Origin: Mycobacterium sp. ENV421
GTDB lineage: Bacteria > Actinomycetota > Actinomycetes > Mycobacteriales > Mycobacteriaceae
NCBI RefSeq assembly: GCF_002887815.1
Contig: NZ_PDHO01000010.1
Span: 62,001 to 126,000, forward strand
Direction of reading: 5' to 3'
Length of the DNA stretch: 64,000 nt
The position numbers were made by a program, and so were the translations under genes. Positions 9,235-20,111 of this stretch are shown here, in pieces (positions within the stretch are counted from its first letter, which is position 1; the number at the start of each line of letters is the position of its first letter). Below the pieces are notes generated by a model, which was not told the origin of the DNA, did not search any database, and saw only the letters and a list, made by a program, of their open reading frames with translations.

Positions 9235-10743
9235 TCAGGTCGTCAGTTGTTCCACGAGTTGCACTGCGCTGTCGACCGAATCGAGAAGCGCGCCCACATG
9301 GGCTTTGCTCCCGCGCAGCGGCTCCAGGGTCGGAATCCGCACCAGCGAATCACCGCCCAGGTCGAAGATCACCGAGTCCCAGCTCGCCGCCGCGATGTCG
9401 GCACCGAAGCGGCGCAGGCATTCACCCCGGAAGTACGCCCGAGTGTCGGTCGGCGGGTTGTCGACGGCGTCGATCACTTCCTGCTCGGTGACCAGACGCT
9501 TCATCGAGCCGCGCGCCACCAACCGGTTGTACAAACCCTTGTCCAGCCGGACATCGGAGTACTGCAGGTCCACCAGATGCAGTCGCGGGGCCGACCAGCC
9601 GAGGTTCTCGCGCTGCCGGAAGCCCTCCAGCAGCCGCAGCTTCGCCGGCCAGTCCAGCAGCTCGGCGCACTCCATGGGATCCCGTTCCAGCAGGTCAAGG
9701 ATGTGCGCCCAGGTTTCGACGACCTGCGTGGCCTGCGGATCGGGGTCGCGCGCGTCGACCAGCTTGGCCACCCGGTCCAGGTAGATCCGCTGAATGGCCA
9801 GCGCGGTCAGTTCACGGCCGTCGGCCAGCGCCACGGTGGCCCGCAGCGACGGGTCCCGGCTGACCACATGGACCGCGTGCACCGGCCTGGCCAACGCCAG
9901 ATCCGACAGGTCGAGGCCGTATCGGGGCCCTTCCTCGATCAGGTCCAGGACCAGCGAGGTCGTTCCCACCTTCAGATACGTCGAGGTCTCGGCCAGGTTC
10001 GCGTCGCCGATGATGACGTGCAGCCGGCGGTACTTGTCCGCGTCGGCGTGCGGCTCGTCGCGGGTGTTGATGATGCCGCGCTTGAGGGTGGTCTCCAGGC
10101 CGACCTCGACCTCGATGTAGTCGGCGCGCTGGGACAGCTGAAAGCCCGGTTCGTCCCCGGACGGCCCTATCCCGACGCGGCCGGAACCGGTTACCACCTG
10201 CCGGGACACCATGAACGGCGTCAGGCCGGAGATCACCGCCGAGAACGGCGTCTGACGGCTCATCAGGTAGTTCTCGTGCGACCCGTAGGACGCGCCCTTG
10301 CCGTCGACGTTGTTCTTGTACAGCTGGAGTTTGGCCGCACCGGGCACGCTGGCCACATGCCGGGCCGCGGCCTCCATCACCCGTTCTCCGGCCTTGTCCC
10401 AGATCACGGCATCCATTGGGTCGGTGACCTCGGGAGCCGAGTACTCCGGGTGCGCGTGATCGACGTAGAGCCGGGCGCCGTTGGTGAGGATCATGTTCGC
10501 CGCCCCCACCTCGTCGGCGTCGACGATCGGCGGCGGCCCCGACGAGCGGCTCAGGTCGAATCCGCGGGCGTCGCGCAGCGGCGACTCCACCTCGTAGTCC
10601 CACCGCGTGCGCTTGGCACGCTGGATGCCGGCGGCCGCGGCGTACGCGAGCACCGCCTGGGTCGAGGTCAGGATCGGGTTGGCGGTCGGATCGGAGGGCG
10701 AGGAGATGCCGTACTCCACCTCGGTTCCGATGATCCTTTGCAT
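9235..10743 (-). CDS. dop: Pup deamidase/depupylase Dop
   Basis: Deamidates the C-terminal Gln of Pup to Glu, and removes Pup from tagged proteins. The 502-residue protein is homologous to Paf[15 protein letters not shown] carries the metal/ATP-binding acid, and [14 protein letters not shown] carries Asp95, the residue numbered the same in M. tuberculosis Dop. The Dop-loop region (about 40-80, [20 protein letters not shown]) that PafA lacks is present. The open frame extends far upstream, but the ATG at MQRIIGTEV matches the family and lies 7 nt after a TAGGCT box. Confidence 0.97.
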   Translation of the reverse strand: MQRIIGTEVEYGISSPSDPTANPILTSTQAVLAYAAAAGIQRAKRTRWDYEVESPLRDARGFDLSRSSGPPPIVDADEVGAANMILTNGARLYVDHAHPEYSAPEVTDPMDAVIWDKAGERVMEAAARHVASVPGAAKLQLYKNNVDGKGASYGSHENYLMSRQTPFSAVISGLTPFMVSRQVVTGSGRVGIGPSGDEPGFQLSQRADYIEVEVGLETTLKRGIINTRDEPHADADKYRRLHVIIGDANLAETSTYLKVGTTSLVLDLIEEGPRYGLDLSDLALARPVHAVHVVSRDPSLRATVALADGRELTALAIQRIYLDRVAKLVDARDPDPQATQVVETWAHILDLLERDPMECAELLDWPAKLRLLEGFRQRENLGWSAPRLHLVDLQYSDVRLDKGLYNRLVARGSMKRLVTEQEVIDAVDNPPTDTRAYFRGECLRRFGADIAAASWDSVIFDLGGDSLVRIPTLEPLRGSKAHVGALLDSVDSAVQLVEQLTT

Positions 10744-10750
10744 GGCCGCC

Positions 10751-10756
10751 AGCCTA
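10751..10756 (-). promoter_or_regulatory. Candidate leaderless promoter (-10 box) of dop
   Basis: TAGGCT on the minus strand, 7-nt spacer (GGCGGCC), then the ATG. No Shine-Dalgarno sequence is present. The arrangement is the same as at pafA. Confidence 0.55.
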
Positions 10757-10802
10757 GCGGCCGGTGTTGCGCGCCTGACGCGTGGACGGTGCCACTTCCG
10801 GC

Positions 10803-10808
10803 TAGGGT
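10803..10808 (+). promoter_or_regulatory. Candidate -10 box for the membrane-protein operon
   Basis: TAGGGT lies about 37 nt before the ATG of the first membrane-protein gene, divergent from dop. A GGAG sits about 10 nt before that ATG. Confidence 0.4.
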
Positions 10809-10845
10809 GACCTGACCCGAAAGCCCACATCGGAGCCGCGCAACG

Positions 10846-11988
10846 ATGACATCTCCGGACCGCTACGCCGAAGAACGCTGGTTTCTCGTTCGCGGTCTTC
10901 CGGCGGTGGTGCGGCGCGGCGCACTGCTGCGGCGGATCTGGGGCCGATCGGCACCGGCGCTGGCCGGAGTCGCCGTCTTCGCCGCCAACTCCATTCTGGT
11001 GGTGACGCTGTCGGGCAAGCACACCATCGACATCGACGGCAGACCGACGGTCGCCGAGGGATTCCTGCTGGCCCTGATCGTGCTGGTGCTGCCGGTGGCG
11101 GGACTGGTGGGCTGGCTGGTATCGCGGATCGAACGCCCGCTGGCACGAGTCGTGGCCGCCGACATCTCGGTGGCGGTCGCGCTCCTCGGGTGCGTCTTCG
11201 GCGGCCCGAGTCCGCGCATCATGGTGAACCTCCTGCTGGTGGGGATCTCGATTGCCGTGATCGTCGTGGCGACCGCATCGGGTGTCGGCTCGATCGCCGG
11301 CTGGGCTGCCCGGGACACCATGTCGAACCTGGCGCTCGCCAGCGGCATGTTCGTCCGCGCACTGCCGGTCGTGCTGCTGACGTTCCTGGTCTTCTTCAAC
11401 ACCTATGTGTGGCTGATGGCGGCGATCGTGAGCCGCGAACGACTGTGGCTGGCCATCGGATTCCTGTTCGCGATCGCCGCCGCGTTCCTGGTGTCGAGCA
11501 CCCTGGAACGGGTCCGCCCGATCCTCGGCGCGACGGCCGCCGCCCCCGAGGACGCAGACCGGCTGGCCGGCACGCCGTTCGAGGGCATCGCCGACGAGCC
11601 CGGCGTCGATCCGCTGTCGCGCACCGAGCGGGCCAACGTGGTGTTCGTGGTGGCGGCTTCGCAGGTCGGCCAGGTGCTGACGGTCGCGCTGGCCACCGGA
11701 ACGATTTTCTTCGTACTCGGACTGATCGTGCTCAGCCCGCCGCTGCTGGCGTCCTGGACGCGTGACAGCGGGCGCACTGACGGCCACATCCTCGGCATGA
11801 CGCTGCCGGTTCCCGACCCGCTGATCCAGACGACCATGATGCTGACCGCGATCACGTTCATGTACCTGGCGGCCAAGGCCGTCACCGACAAGGAGTACCG
11901 CGCTCAGTTCCTCGACCCGCTGCTGGCCGAGCTCCGGCTCACCCTGGTGGCGCGGGATCGCTACCGCTCGTCGCGGCGGGGACGCTGA
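10846..11988 (+). CDS. Integral membrane protein (Rv2113-like), paralog 1
   Basis: A 380-residue polytopic membrane protein with about eight hydrophobic segments, no signal peptide and no recognised catalytic motif. The N-terminal [14 protein letters not shown] and the C-terminal [20 protein letters not shown] are shared with the next gene ([35 protein letters not shown]), so the two are tandem duplicates. Position next to dop corresponds to Rv2113 in M. tuberculosis, where I recall one such gene. Function unknown. It heads a three-gene operon with a 1-nt gap to the paralog. Confidence 0.85.
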   Translation: MTSPDRYAEERWFLVRGLPAVVRRGALLRRIWGRSAPALAGVAVFAANSILVVTLSGKHTIDIDGRPTVAEGFLLALIVLVLPVAGLVGWLVSRIERPLARVVAADISVAVALLGCVFGGPSPRIMVNLLLVGISIAVIVVATASGVGSIAGWAARDTMSNLALASGMFVRALPVVLLTFLVFFNTYVWLMAAIVSRERLWLAIGFLFAIAAAFLVSSTLERVRPILGATAAAPEDADRLAGTPFEGIADEPGVDPLSRTERANVVFVVAASQVGQVLTVALATGTIFFVLGLIVLSPPLLASWTRDSGRTDGHILGMTLPVPDPLIQTTMMLTAITFMYLAAKAVTDKEYRAQFLDPLLAELRLTLVARDRYRSSRRGR

Positions 11989-11989
11989 T

Positions 11990-13153
11990 ATGGCGACGGC
12001 CGCCGGCCGCGATGTTCACGAGTGGTTCCTGGCCCGCGGCCTGCCACTGGTCCTGACGCGACGGGTGCGCTCGCGACGGCTGATCGCCCGGTCGGCGCCG
12101 GTCGTCAGCGGTATCGGAGCGCTGATCGCGGTGACGGCCTTGACCGCCGATGTCAGCGACGGTCAGGTGGAGATCGGATCCGTTGTGCGGCTGGGAATCA
12201 TGGCCGTCGTGCTGACGGCGGCACCGTTCGTGCTGTACCTGCTGCACCGCGCGGGCACCACCCGCAGCGAGACGGGTCGGCGCAGCGCCGCCCTGTTGGT
12301 GATGGCGTTGTTCGTGATCGGCTTTCCGCTGGTGGACCAGGGCTGGACCGGGCTGACCGCGGCCGAAGTGGCCGGGTTCGGGGTGATCGCGCTTGTCGCC
12401 ATCTGGCTGACCTATCTGGGTATCGGGTCGATTGTCCTGTGGGCGTTCCGATTCGCGTGGCTGCAGTTCGGGGCGCTCGGAACGCTGATGAGTCGCGCGC
12501 TACCGCTTCTGATGCTGACCGTGGTGGTGTATTTCACCGGCGAGTTGTGGCAGCTGTCGGCCCGCATGACACGTGAACGCCTCTGGCAGACAATCGGTTT
12601 CCTGGCCCTGGTGGCACTGGTGTTCATGGTGGTGACCATTCGCGACGAGGTGTCGGCACTGCGTGAGGACCGCTCGGGTCCGCGCGACACCGCGGCGTTG
12701 CTGGCCGGCACACCTCTGGCCACCCGGACCGACCCGATGCGCACGCCGTTGTCGCCGGCCGAACAGGTCAATGTCGTCGCCGTCATGGTGGTCGCCCAGG
12801 CGATCCAGGTGGTGTTCTTCACCACCGGACTGTTCGCGTTCTTCCTCGCGCTGGGCACCATCGCGATTCCCGACGATGTCACGGTGCTGTGGTCTGCCGA
12901 GCAGTCCTGCCCAGTGGGCCAACCCCCCTGCGCCGGAACATGGTTCGGCATCCATGTGCCGATACCCCAGACCGTGGTGCACACTTCGTTGTTCGTGGCG
13001 GTACTCTCCGGGCTGTACTTCACCGTCAGCACGAGCGTTGACCCGCTGTACCGGCAGCGGTTCTTCGATCCGTTGGTCGCAGACGTCGCCGTCAGTCTCG
13101 CCGGCCGCGACGCATATCTGGAGATGGAGGCAAGCGATGACCGAGCGCGATGA
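11990..13153 (+). CDS. Integral membrane protein (Rv2113-like), paralog 2
   Basis: A 387-residue membrane protein, paralogous to the preceding gene along its whole length. It has a soluble loop with [18 protein letters not shown] in the middle that aligns with [19 protein letters not shown] in the first copy. An extra cysteine pair ([16 protein letters not shown]) lies in a predicted external loop near residue 308 and is absent from the first copy; it could form a disulfide. The two copies have diverged strongly, so the duplication is old and a heteromeric complex is possible. Its 3' end overlaps the next gene by 17 nt. Confidence 0.85.
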   Translation: MATAAGRDVHEWFLARGLPLVLTRRVRSRRLIARSAPVVSGIGALIAVTALTADVSDGQVEIGSVVRLGIMAVVLTAAPFVLYLLHRAGTTRSETGRRSAALLVMALFVIGFPLVDQGWTGLTAAEVAGFGVIALVAIWLTYLGIGSIVLWAFRFAWLQFGALGTLMSRALPLLMLTVVVYFTGELWQLSARMTRERLWQTIGFLALVALVFMVVTIRDEVSALREDRSGPRDTAALLAGTPLATRTDPMRTPLSPAEQVNVVAVMVVAQAIQVVFFTTGLFAFFLALGTIAIPDDVTVLWSAEQSCPVGQPPCAGTWFGIHVPIPQTVVHTSLFVAVLSGLYFTVSTSVDPLYRQRFFDPLVADVAVSLAGRDAYLEMEASDDRAR

Positions 13154-13748
13154 CGTTTTCGACAAGCGGTACGGGGAGGTGCTGCTGGTTACGGCCGGCG
13201 CCGACGGACCGGAAGCGGCCGTCTACAACAGCTTTCCGCTCAACGACTGCCCGGCCGAGCTGTGGGACAAGCTCGACGCCGAGGCCATCGCCAAGGAGCA
13301 CGGCGCGATCGCCGCACTGCTCAACGGACCGCGGCACTGGCTGATGAGCACCATCGACAAGGTGGCGCCAGCGCGCCAGGAGACCGAGACCTTCGGCGGG
13401 ATCGACATGATCAAGCAAGCCACGGTCAAGCTGTCATCGATGAACCCCGCGCCTTACACCGTCAACCATGTCGACCGCCGAACCGTGTTCAACTTCGACG
13501 CCGGCCGACCGGTTTTCGAACTCGTCGACCCGCAGGGGCAGCGCTGGGTCATGCAGACCTACAGCAAGGCGGTGGACCGCGACCTCGACCTGCCGGGCCT
13601 GCCGGAGTTGGCCGCCCGGCTGGATCTGCCCGAGGGATGGCGTTACGAGACGCGCACCCTCACCGAGCGACTGAGCGTCGACACCACCACTCGCGACGCC
13701 CACGTAACCCAGGACAGCCTCGGCAACAGCTACAGCCTGGAGTTTTGA
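13137..13748 (+). CDS. Conserved cytosolic protein (Rv2114-like)
   Basis: A 203-residue soluble protein that starts at an ATG inside the end of the membrane-protein gene; a GAGG lies close upstream. It carries a central GGIDMIKQATVKL and a substrate-pocket-like stretch ending DSLGNSYSLEF, but no catalytic motif that I recognise. It corresponds in position and length to Rv2114. The 17-nt overlap with the upstream paralog suggests the three proteins act together at the membrane. No function is proposed. Confidence 0.85.
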   Translation: MTERDDVFDKRYGEVLLVTAGADGPEAAVYNSFPLNDCPAELWDKLDAEAIAKEHGAIAALLNGPRHWLMSTIDKVAPARQETETFGGIDMIKQATVKLSSMNPAPYTVNHVDRRTVFNFDAGRPVFELVDPQGQRWVMQTYSKAVDRDLDLPGLPELAARLDLPEGWRYETRTLTERLSVDTTTRDAHVTQDSLGNSYSLEF

Positions 13749-13773
13749 GCCGCCGTCGCAAACTGACGGTGGC
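13749..13773 (+). terminator. Hairpin directly after the membrane-protein operon
   Basis: GCCGCCGTC and GACGGTGGC form a 9-bp stem with one G-U pair and a 7-nt loop, starting at the base after the TGA. There is no U-tract. Confidence 0.55.
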
Positions 13774-13875
13774 GACGATAACGCTGCAGTAAGGCTCACC
13801 TGCGTCATACACTGCCGCCATCGTGCGCTGCCGATGTCGGCGAAGGTGTGCGGTATCGGGGCGAAAGGACACACC

Positions 13876-14166
13876 ATGAAGAAACTCGTGATCACCGGCA
13901 TCGCCGCGGTGGGACTCGGTTTGGGCCTCGCCTCACCGGCGCACTCGGACGAGGATTCCTTCGTCACGACGCTGGCCAACGACGGCTGGCATGGACCGGT
14001 CGAGACCGCGGTCGCGCTGGGACAGCACATCTGCAGCGACATCGCCACCGGCGTTCCGCAGGCGACCACGTTGCAGACCATCTCGGACAACACCACTGAC
14101 GGCGTCGAGCCGAAGGATGCGGCCTTCTTCTACAGCGCCGCCGCCACCCAGCTCTGCGGGCACTGA
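13876..14166 (+). CDS. Secreted DUF732-family protein
   Basis: A 96-residue exported protein. A Sec signal peptide (MKKLVITGIAAVGLGLGLA, cleavage probably after SPAHS) precedes a mature domain of about 70 residues with one conserved cysteine pair (GQHICSDI and TQLCGH) and the DUF732 pattern of small helices. AAAGGA lies about 7 nt before the ATG, and a TACACT -10-like box lies at 13808-13813. DUF732 proteins are common in mycobacteria and have no established function. It is convergent with mpa. Confidence 0.88.
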   Translation: MKKLVITGIAAVGLGLGLASPAHSDEDSFVTTLANDGWHGPVETAVALGQHICSDIATGVPQATTLQTISDNTTDGVEPKDAAFFYSAAATQLCGH

Positions 14167-14175
14167 CGACGCGAG

Positions 14176-14209
14176 CCTGGGCCGGTACTCCTACAGGTAC
14201 TGGCCCAGG
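14176..14209. terminator. Bidirectional hairpin between the DUF732 gene and mpa
   Basis: CCTGGGCC-G-GTAC pairs with GTAC-T-GGCCCAGG around an 8-nt loop: 13 bp including one G-U wobble. The hairpin covers the last six codons and stop of mpa, with the mpa stop codon in the loop, and lies 9 nt after the DUF732 stop. It is nearly symmetrical, so it can fold on both transcripts. Confidence 0.6.
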
Positions 14210-15999
14210 TTCGACTCGGTGTCGATGGCCCGGCTGGCACTGCTGCTCTTGCCGGTGACCAGCGTGCGGATGTAGACGATCCGCTCGCCCTTCTTGCCCG
14301 AGATCCGGGCCCAGTCATCGGGATTCGTGGTGTTGGGCAGGTCCTCGTTCTCGGCGAACTCGTCGACGATCGAGTCGAGCAGGTGCTGGATCCGCAGCCC
14401 CTTCTGCCCGGTCTCCAGGACCGACTTGATCGCGTACTTCTTGGCCCGGTCGACGACGTTCTGGATCATCGCGCCGGAGTTGAAGTCCTTGAAGTACATG
14501 ACCTCTTTGTCACCGTTGGCGTAGGTGACTTCGAGGAATCGGTTGTCGTCGATCTCCGCGTACATCCGGTCGACGACCTTCTCGATCATGGCCCGGATGC
14601 ACAGTCCGCGGTCGCCGCCGAACTCGGCAAGATCGTCGGCGTTGACCGGCAGGTCCTCGGTGAGGTACTTGCTGAAGATGTCCAGTGCCGCTTCGGCATC
14701 CGGCCGTTCGATCTTGATCTTGACGTCGAGGCGGCCGGGCCGCAGGATCGCCGGGTCGATCATGTCCTCGCGGTTGGAGGCGCCGATCACGATGACGTTC
14801 TCCAGCCCCTCCACACCGTCGATCTCCGAGAGCAGCTGGGGCACGACCGTCGTCTCGACATCGGAGCTCACGCCGGTGCCACGGGTACGGAAGATCGAGT
14901 CCATCTCGTCGAAGAACACGATGACCGGCGTTCCCTCGGAAGCCTTTTCGCGGGCCCGCTGGAAAATCAGCCGGATATGCCGTTCGGTCTCGCCGACGAA
15001 CTTGTTCAGCAGTTCGGGGCCTTTGATGTTGAGGAAGTACGACTTCGCCTCGCGGGCATCATCGCCGCGAACCTCAGCCATCTTCTTCGCCAGCGAATTG
15101 GCCACGGCCTTGGCGATCAGCGTCTTACCGCACCCGGGCGGGCCGTAGAGCAGCACACCTTTGGGCGGACGCAGCGCGTATTCGCGGTAGAGCTCTTTGT
15201 GCAGGAACGGCAATTCGACCGCGTCGCGGATCTGTTCGATCTGGCGAGTCAGGCCGCCGATGTCGCTGTAGGCGACGTCGGGCACCTCTTCGAGAACCAG
15301 ATCCTCGACCTCGGCCTTGGGAATCCGCTCGAAGGCATACCCGGCCTTGGTGTCGACCAGCAGCGAGTCGCCCGGGCGCAGCTTGCGCGGACGCAGATCG
15401 TCGTCGTCGAGTTCCTCGGCCACGTCGGCGGGCAGATCCTCGATCGCGACCAGCGGTTCGGCCAGCCACACGATCCGCTCCTCGTCGGCGTGCCCGACGA
15501 CGAGCGCCCGATGACCGTCGGCGAGAATCTCGCGCAGCGTGCTGATCTCACCAACCGACTCGTAATTGCCGGCCTCCACGACGGTGAGCGCCTCGTTGAG
15601 GCGGACCGTCTGGCCCTGCTTGAGCGACTTGACGTCGATGTTGGGCGAGCAGGTGAGTCGCATCTTGCGACCGGAGGTGAACACGTCGACGGTGTCGTCC
15701 TCGTGGGATCCCAACAGCACGCCGTATCCACTCGGCGGCTGACCGAGTCGGTCGACCTCTTCACGCAGAGCGAGCAACTGCTGACGGGCTTCCTTGAGGG
15801 TGTCCATCAGCTTGGCGTTGCGCGACGCCAGGGAGTCGATGCGTGCCTCGAGCTGATGCACATCACGGGCACTGCGGGCGCCGCCCTGTGCACTCATGGC
15901 GTTCTCCAGCTGATCGCGCAGTGCTGACGCCTCGCGGCGCAGCTCTTCTAGTTCGGCGGCGTCTTCGCCGGACAGCTGGGGTTCTTGTGCCTCGCTCAT
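14191..15999 (-). CDS. mpa: Proteasomal AAA+ ATPase Mpa/ARC
   Basis: Hexameric ATPase that binds Pup through its coiled coils, unfolds the tagged protein and feeds it to the 20S core. The 602-residue product has an N-terminal coiled coil (about 11-85), two OB domains (about 90-240), and an AAA+ module with Walker A GPPGCGKT (286-293) and Walker [10 protein letters not shown] (359-367). It ends in QYL, the motif that docks into PrcA pockets. The start at MSEAQEPQ is preceded by AAAGGAG. The length is close to the 609 residues of M. tuberculosis Mpa. Confidence 0.97.
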   Translation of the reverse strand: MSEAQEPQLSGEDAAELEELRREASALRDQLENAMSAQGGARSARDVHQLEARIDSLASRNAKLMDTLKEARQQLLALREEVDRLGQPPSGYGVLLGSHEDDTVDVFTSGRKMRLTCSPNIDVKSLKQGQTVRLNEALTVVEAGNYESVGEISTLREILADGHRALVVGHADEERIVWLAEPLVAIEDLPADVAEELDDDDLRPRKLRPGDSLLVDTKAGYAFERIPKAEVEDLVLEEVPDVAYSDIGGLTRQIEQIRDAVELPFLHKELYREYALRPPKGVLLYGPPGCGKTLIAKAVANSLAKKMAEVRGDDAREAKSYFLNIKGPELLNKFVGETERHIRLIFQRAREKASEGTPVIVFFDEMDSIFRTRGTGVSSDVETTVVPQLLSEIDGVEGLENVIVIGASNREDMIDPAILRPGRLDVKIKIERPDAEAALDIFSKYLTEDLPVNADDLAEFGGDRGLCIRAMIEKVVDRMYAEIDDNRFLEVTYANGDKEVMYFKDFNSGAMIQNVVDRAKKYAIKSVLETGQKGLRIQHLLDSIVDEFAENEDLPNTTNPDDWARISGKKGERIVYIRTLVTGKSSSASRAIDTESNLGQYL

Positions 16000-16107
16000 G
16001 TTGCGCTCCTTTCCCACACCGAGAGTTGGCGCGGTGGATACCTCAACGCTACCGGCCCAACCTCGATCATGTGCGTACGGGGAATTTCGACACACTGGCA
16101 ACACTGT

Positions 16108-16113
16108 TAATCT
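16108..16113 (+). promoter_or_regulatory. Candidate -10 box for the Mtb12-like gene
   Basis: TAATCT lies about 33 nt before the GTG, with TTCGAC 16 nt further upstream as a possible -35. The ribosome site GAGAGGA sits about 6 nt before the GTG. Confidence 0.4.
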
Positions 16114-16146
16114 CTCTAATGAGTCGGGCAGATCGAGAGGACAGCC

Positions 16147-16641
16147 GTGACCCTGAAAGTCCTAGCCACGGGCGTTGCCGCCGCAGCGATCATCGGCGGC
16201 GTTGCCGCAGGTGTGACTTCGGTTGCATTCAGCTCGCCGGTGCCCGCACCGGCCGTGCAGCCCGTCGTCTTCGGCGCACCGATGCCGCAGACGCCGGCGC
16301 CGGAGCTCCAGAGCCAGCTTGTCGAGACCCTGAACGGCCTGCAGGGCGGCGGATCGTTCTCCGGCTCCAAGGCCTCCTACATCCAGTTCGGCCTCGGCCG
16401 CTTCGAGGGCATCGCCGCAGACCGCGCGTTCAACAACGCGTCGGCCAAGGGCCTGCTCCCGCTGAGCTTCAACGTCGCCGACATCGACCAGGAAGGCCCG
16501 ACCGCGACGGCGAATGTCACCGCGACCGCGCCCAACGGTCAGACCGCGACCCAGAGCATCCAGTTTGTGGAAGGCCCCAGCCCCAGCGGCTGGCAGCTGA
16601 CCAAGCAATCGGCGCTATCGCTGATGCAAGGAGCCGGCTGA
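16147..16641 (+). CDS. Secreted low-molecular-weight antigen, Mtb12 type
   Basis: A 164-residue protein with an N-terminal signal peptide (about 1-30, [18 protein letters not shown]) but no lipobox. The mature part has the Mtb12 fold: a helix ([12 protein letters not shown]) then strands [12 protein letters not shown] and [20 protein letters not shown]. The middle [10 protein letters not shown] stretch is also typical of Mtb12/CFP-2. The downstream LppK shares the same fold, so the pair is a secreted and lipid-anchored set. The GTG start has a good ribosome site. Function is unknown; family members are abundant culture-filtrate antigens. Confidence 0.88.
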   Translation: MTLKVLATGVAAAAIIGGVAAGVTSVAFSSPVPAPAVQPVVFGAPMPQTPAPELQSQLVETLNGLQGGGSFSGSKASYIQFGLGRFEGIAADRAFNNASAKGLLPLSFNVADIDQEGPTATANVTATAPNGQTATQSIQFVEGPSPSGWQLTKQSALSLMQGAG

Positions 16642-16652
16642 GCCACCGCGGG

Positions 16653-17201
16653 ATGCGCCACCCGTTTCTCGTAGGTCTGAGCGCCGTCACGATCGTGGCG
16701 GCGCTCAGCCTCTCGGGGTGTTCCGACCACGTCGAGCCGAAGTCGGCGCAGAGCCCGTTCGAGCAGTCATCGACGCCGCTGGCGCCAGTTGAGCACGATG
16801 CAGCTCCGCTGCCGGCGCCCGACGCGCTGACCGATGTGCTGTATCGGCTGGCCGATCCGGCGGTCAAGGGGTCCGACAAGCTCCAGCTGGTCGAGTCCAC
16901 GACGCCGGCGGACGCCGCGACCATCGACAAGTTCGCGGCGGCATTGCGCGACGGCGGGTTCACCCCGCTGACGTTCACCGCCTCCGAGATCCGGTGGTCC
17001 GATCGCCGTCCCGGGGATGCGCTGGCATCGATCAACGTGACGACCTCGAACCCGGCCAACCCGGGAAACTTCACGTTCCCGATGGAATTCCGCCTGGACC
17101 AGGGCAACTGGCAGCTTTCTCGCGAGACCGCTGACATGCTGCTGGCATTCGGCAATGCCCGTGGCGGCGCGAGCCCGGCGAGCCCCACACCGACGCCCTG
17201 A
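16653..17201 (+). CDS. lppK: Lipoprotein LppK
   Basis: A 182-residue lipoprotein: signal peptide followed by lipobox LSGC (Cys about 23), acylated by Lgt, whose gene is also in this window. The mature domain is homologous to the preceding Mtb12-like protein (TPLTFTASEIRWSDRR and EFRLDQGNWQLSRETAD), and the C-terminus is a Pro/Ser/Thr tail. It lies 11 nt after the antigen gene and its stop is followed immediately by the next ATG. Synteny with mpa matches Rv2116. Confidence 0.88.
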   Translation: MRHPFLVGLSAVTIVAALSLSGCSDHVEPKSAQSPFEQSSTPLAPVEHDAAPLPAPDALTDVLYRLADPAVKGSDKLQLVESTTPADAATIDKFAAALRDGGFTPLTFTASEIRWSDRRPGDALASINVTTSNPANPGNFTFPMEFRLDQGNWQLSRETADMLLAFGNARGGASPASPTPTP

Positions 17202-18355
<1,154 letters not shown>

Positions 18356-18414
18356 TCAGCCTGCCACAGCGGACTCGCCGCAGCGCATACCGTCACCTTG
18401 TCGGCACACCGTCC

Positions 18415-18420
18415 TAGGCT
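18415..18420 (+). promoter_or_regulatory. Candidate leaderless promoter (-10 box) of the RecB-like gene
   Basis: TAGGCT, then 6 nt (GCAGTT), then ATG. No ribosome site lies upstream of the ATG, so a leaderless transcript starting at or near the ATG is likely. Confidence 0.55.
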
Positions 18421-18426
18421 GCAGTT

Positions 18427-19272
18427 ATGTCTGATCAGGTGCTGCAGGCGTCGCGTCCCGCGTTGTCGCCGTCGCGGGCCGCCGACTTCAAGCAGTGCCC
18501 GCTGCTGTACCGCTTCCGGGCCGTTGACCGGCTGCCGGAGCCGCCGTCGACCGCTCAGTTGCGCGGTTCGGTGGTGCACGCCGCCCTGGAGCAGCTCTAC
18601 GGTTTGCCGGCCGCCGAGCGGGGCGCGGACACGGCCTTGTCGTTGGTCGACCCGGCTTGGGAGCGGGTGTTGTCCGAACACCCGGACTTCGCCGGCGATG
18701 TCACCGACGAGCAGCGCACCCAACTCGTCGCGGAGGCGCGCGCCCTGCTGATGGGCTACTACCGGCTCGAGGACCCGACCCGGTTCGACCCGCAGAGCTG
18801 CGAGCAGCGGATCGAGGTCGAACTGGCCGACGGGACACTGCTTCGGGGTTTCGTCGACCGGATCGACGTTGCCGGCACGGGTGAACTCCGGGTCGTGGAC
18901 TACAAGACCGGGAAAGCACCCCCGGAGGCCAGGGCGCTGGCGGAGTTCAAGGCGCTGTTCCAGATGAAGTTCTACGCCGTCGCGCTGTTGCGTTCACGCG
19001 AGGTGCTGGCCAGCCGGTTGCGGCTGATCTATCTCGCCGACGGTCAGGTGCTCGACTACTCCCCTGCGCTCGACGAGCTGCTGCGCTTCGAGAAGACGTT
19101 GATGGCGATCTGGCGCGCCATCCAATCTGCCGGTGTGACAGGCGATTTCCGACCCAATCCCTCGCGCCTGTGCAACTGGTGCAGCCATCAGGCGCTCTGT
19201 CCGGCGTACGGCGGCACACCGCCGCCGTACCCGGGCTGGCCCGGACAGATCGGCGGTGAGCCGGCCGCATGA
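18427..19272 (+). CDS. RecB/Cas4-family PD-(D/E)XK nuclease with Fe-S cluster
   Basis: A 281-residue nuclease of the RecB C-terminal/Cas4 superfamily. Cys24 and a C-terminal group (Cys249, Cys252, Cys258 in CNWCSHQALC) are the four ligands expected for a 4Fe-4S cluster. GSVVHAALEQLYG provides motif I, and LRVVDYKTGK the PD-(D/E)XK core near residue 155-165. No helicase domain is fused, and no CRISPR genes are near. Its role is probably in DNA repair or recombination (Rv2119-like). The stop overlaps the ATG of the thioesterase gene by 4 nt. Confidence 0.9.
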   Translation: MSDQVLQASRPALSPSRAADFKQCPLLYRFRAVDRLPEPPSTAQLRGSVVHAALEQLYGLPAAERGADTALSLVDPAWERVLSEHPDFAGDVTDEQRTQLVAEARALLMGYYRLEDPTRFDPQSCEQRIEVELADGTLLRGFVDRIDVAGTGELRVVDYKTGKAPPEARALAEFKALFQMKFYAVALLRSREVLASRLRLIYLADGQVLDYSPALDELLRFEKTLMAIWRAIQSAGVTGDFRPNPSRLCNWCSHQALCPAYGGTPPPYPGWPGQIGGEPAA

Positions 19273-20060
19273 TCGGCTGTTACTTTCGGCGCCTCGGAAC
19301 CGACGGCGACGCAGAGCTTTTCGCGTCCACCGACGACACCCGCAGCAACTGGAATTTCGACATCCAGCATGGGTCGCCGCCGTTGGCGTTGCTGACCAAG
19401 GCGATCGAGGCGAAGCTGTTCGACGGTATGCGGATCGGCCGGTTGACCCTGGACATTCTGGGGGCAATACCGATCACCGAGATGCGGGTGCAGGCACGGG
19501 TTGACCGGCCGGGCAGCCGCATCGCGATGTTGTCGGCCGAGATGTCTGCGGAGCGCCCCGACGGACCGCCGCGCGCCGTGGCCCGGGTGACGGCATGGGC
19601 GCTGGCGACCTCAGATACCGCTGACGCCGCAACCGACCGCTATCCGCCGCTGATCGAGGGACCGACCGCACCGCTGGAGCTGCACTGGAAGAACGCGCGG
19701 GGATACATCGAGTCGGTGGAATGGCGGCCGCAGTACGACGGGTCCGACAGCGGCACGGTGTACTGGATGTCGCCCATCTCCAATCTGGTGGACGACGAGC
19801 CCACCACAGCGCTCGAGCGGCTCGCGATGGTGGTCGACTCCGCGAATGGCATTGGCGCAGCGATTGATCCGGAGAAGTTCATCTACATGAACACCGACAC
19901 CGCGGTACATCTGCATCGCGCGCCGACGGGTAGGGATTTCGGCGTGCGCGCTCGCGGGTCGATCGGGCCGGACGGGATCGGGGTGACCACCGCAGAGTTG
20001 TTCGACCGCGACGGGTTCATCGGGACTTCGGCGCAGACGTTATTGGTGCAACGACGGTAG
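19269..20060 (+). CDS. Thioesterase-like (hotdog-fold) protein
   Basis: A 263-residue protein with the pattern of acyl-CoA thioesterase-like hotdog domains (4HBT_3 type): RSNWNFDIQHGSPPLALLTKAIE then GRLTLDILGAIPITEMRVQARV, with a second half ending FGVRARGSIGPDGIGV. The N-terminal acid/His dyad of hydrolytic members (HGSPP) is present, but the substrate is unknown. It is translationally coupled to the upstream nuclease. The 51-nt gap to the next gene contains a strong palindrome, so the next operon is separately regulated. Confidence 0.75.
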   Translation: MIGCYFRRLGTDGDAELFASTDDTRSNWNFDIQHGSPPLALLTKAIEAKLFDGMRIGRLTLDILGAIPITEMRVQARVDRPGSRIAMLSAEMSAERPDGPPRAVARVTAWALATSDTADAATDRYPPLIEGPTAPLELHWKNARGYIESVEWRPQYDGSDSGTVYWMSPISNLVDDEPTTALERLAMVVDSANGIGAAIDPEKFIYMNTDTAVHLHRAPTGRDFGVRARGSIGPDGIGVTTAELFDRDGFIGTSAQTLLVQRR

Positions 20061-20078
20061 CCCCCCTATATCCGCTTG

Positions 20079-20092
20079 CGTCTATATAGACG
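20079..20092. promoter_or_regulatory. Perfect palindrome, candidate ArsR operator
   Basis: CGTCTATATAGACG is a 14-bp perfect palindrome in the only gap of the operon, 20 nt before the ArsR start. The A/T core could itself supply the -10 box. A dimeric winged-helix ArsR protein would bind such a site. Confidence 0.6.
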
Positions 20093-20111
20093 TAGTGCAA
20101 TACTCGGAGAC

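Noticed and set aside
10744..11787. Upstream extension of the dop frame
   Set aside because: It runs antisense through the first membrane-protein gene and has low-complexity His/Arg/Asp composition. The known Dop N-terminus and the TAGGCT box fix the start at 10743.
18427..19272. Cas4-like nuclease as part of a CRISPR system
   Set aside because: No cas genes or regular repeats lie near; synteny matches a stand-alone mycobacterial gene.
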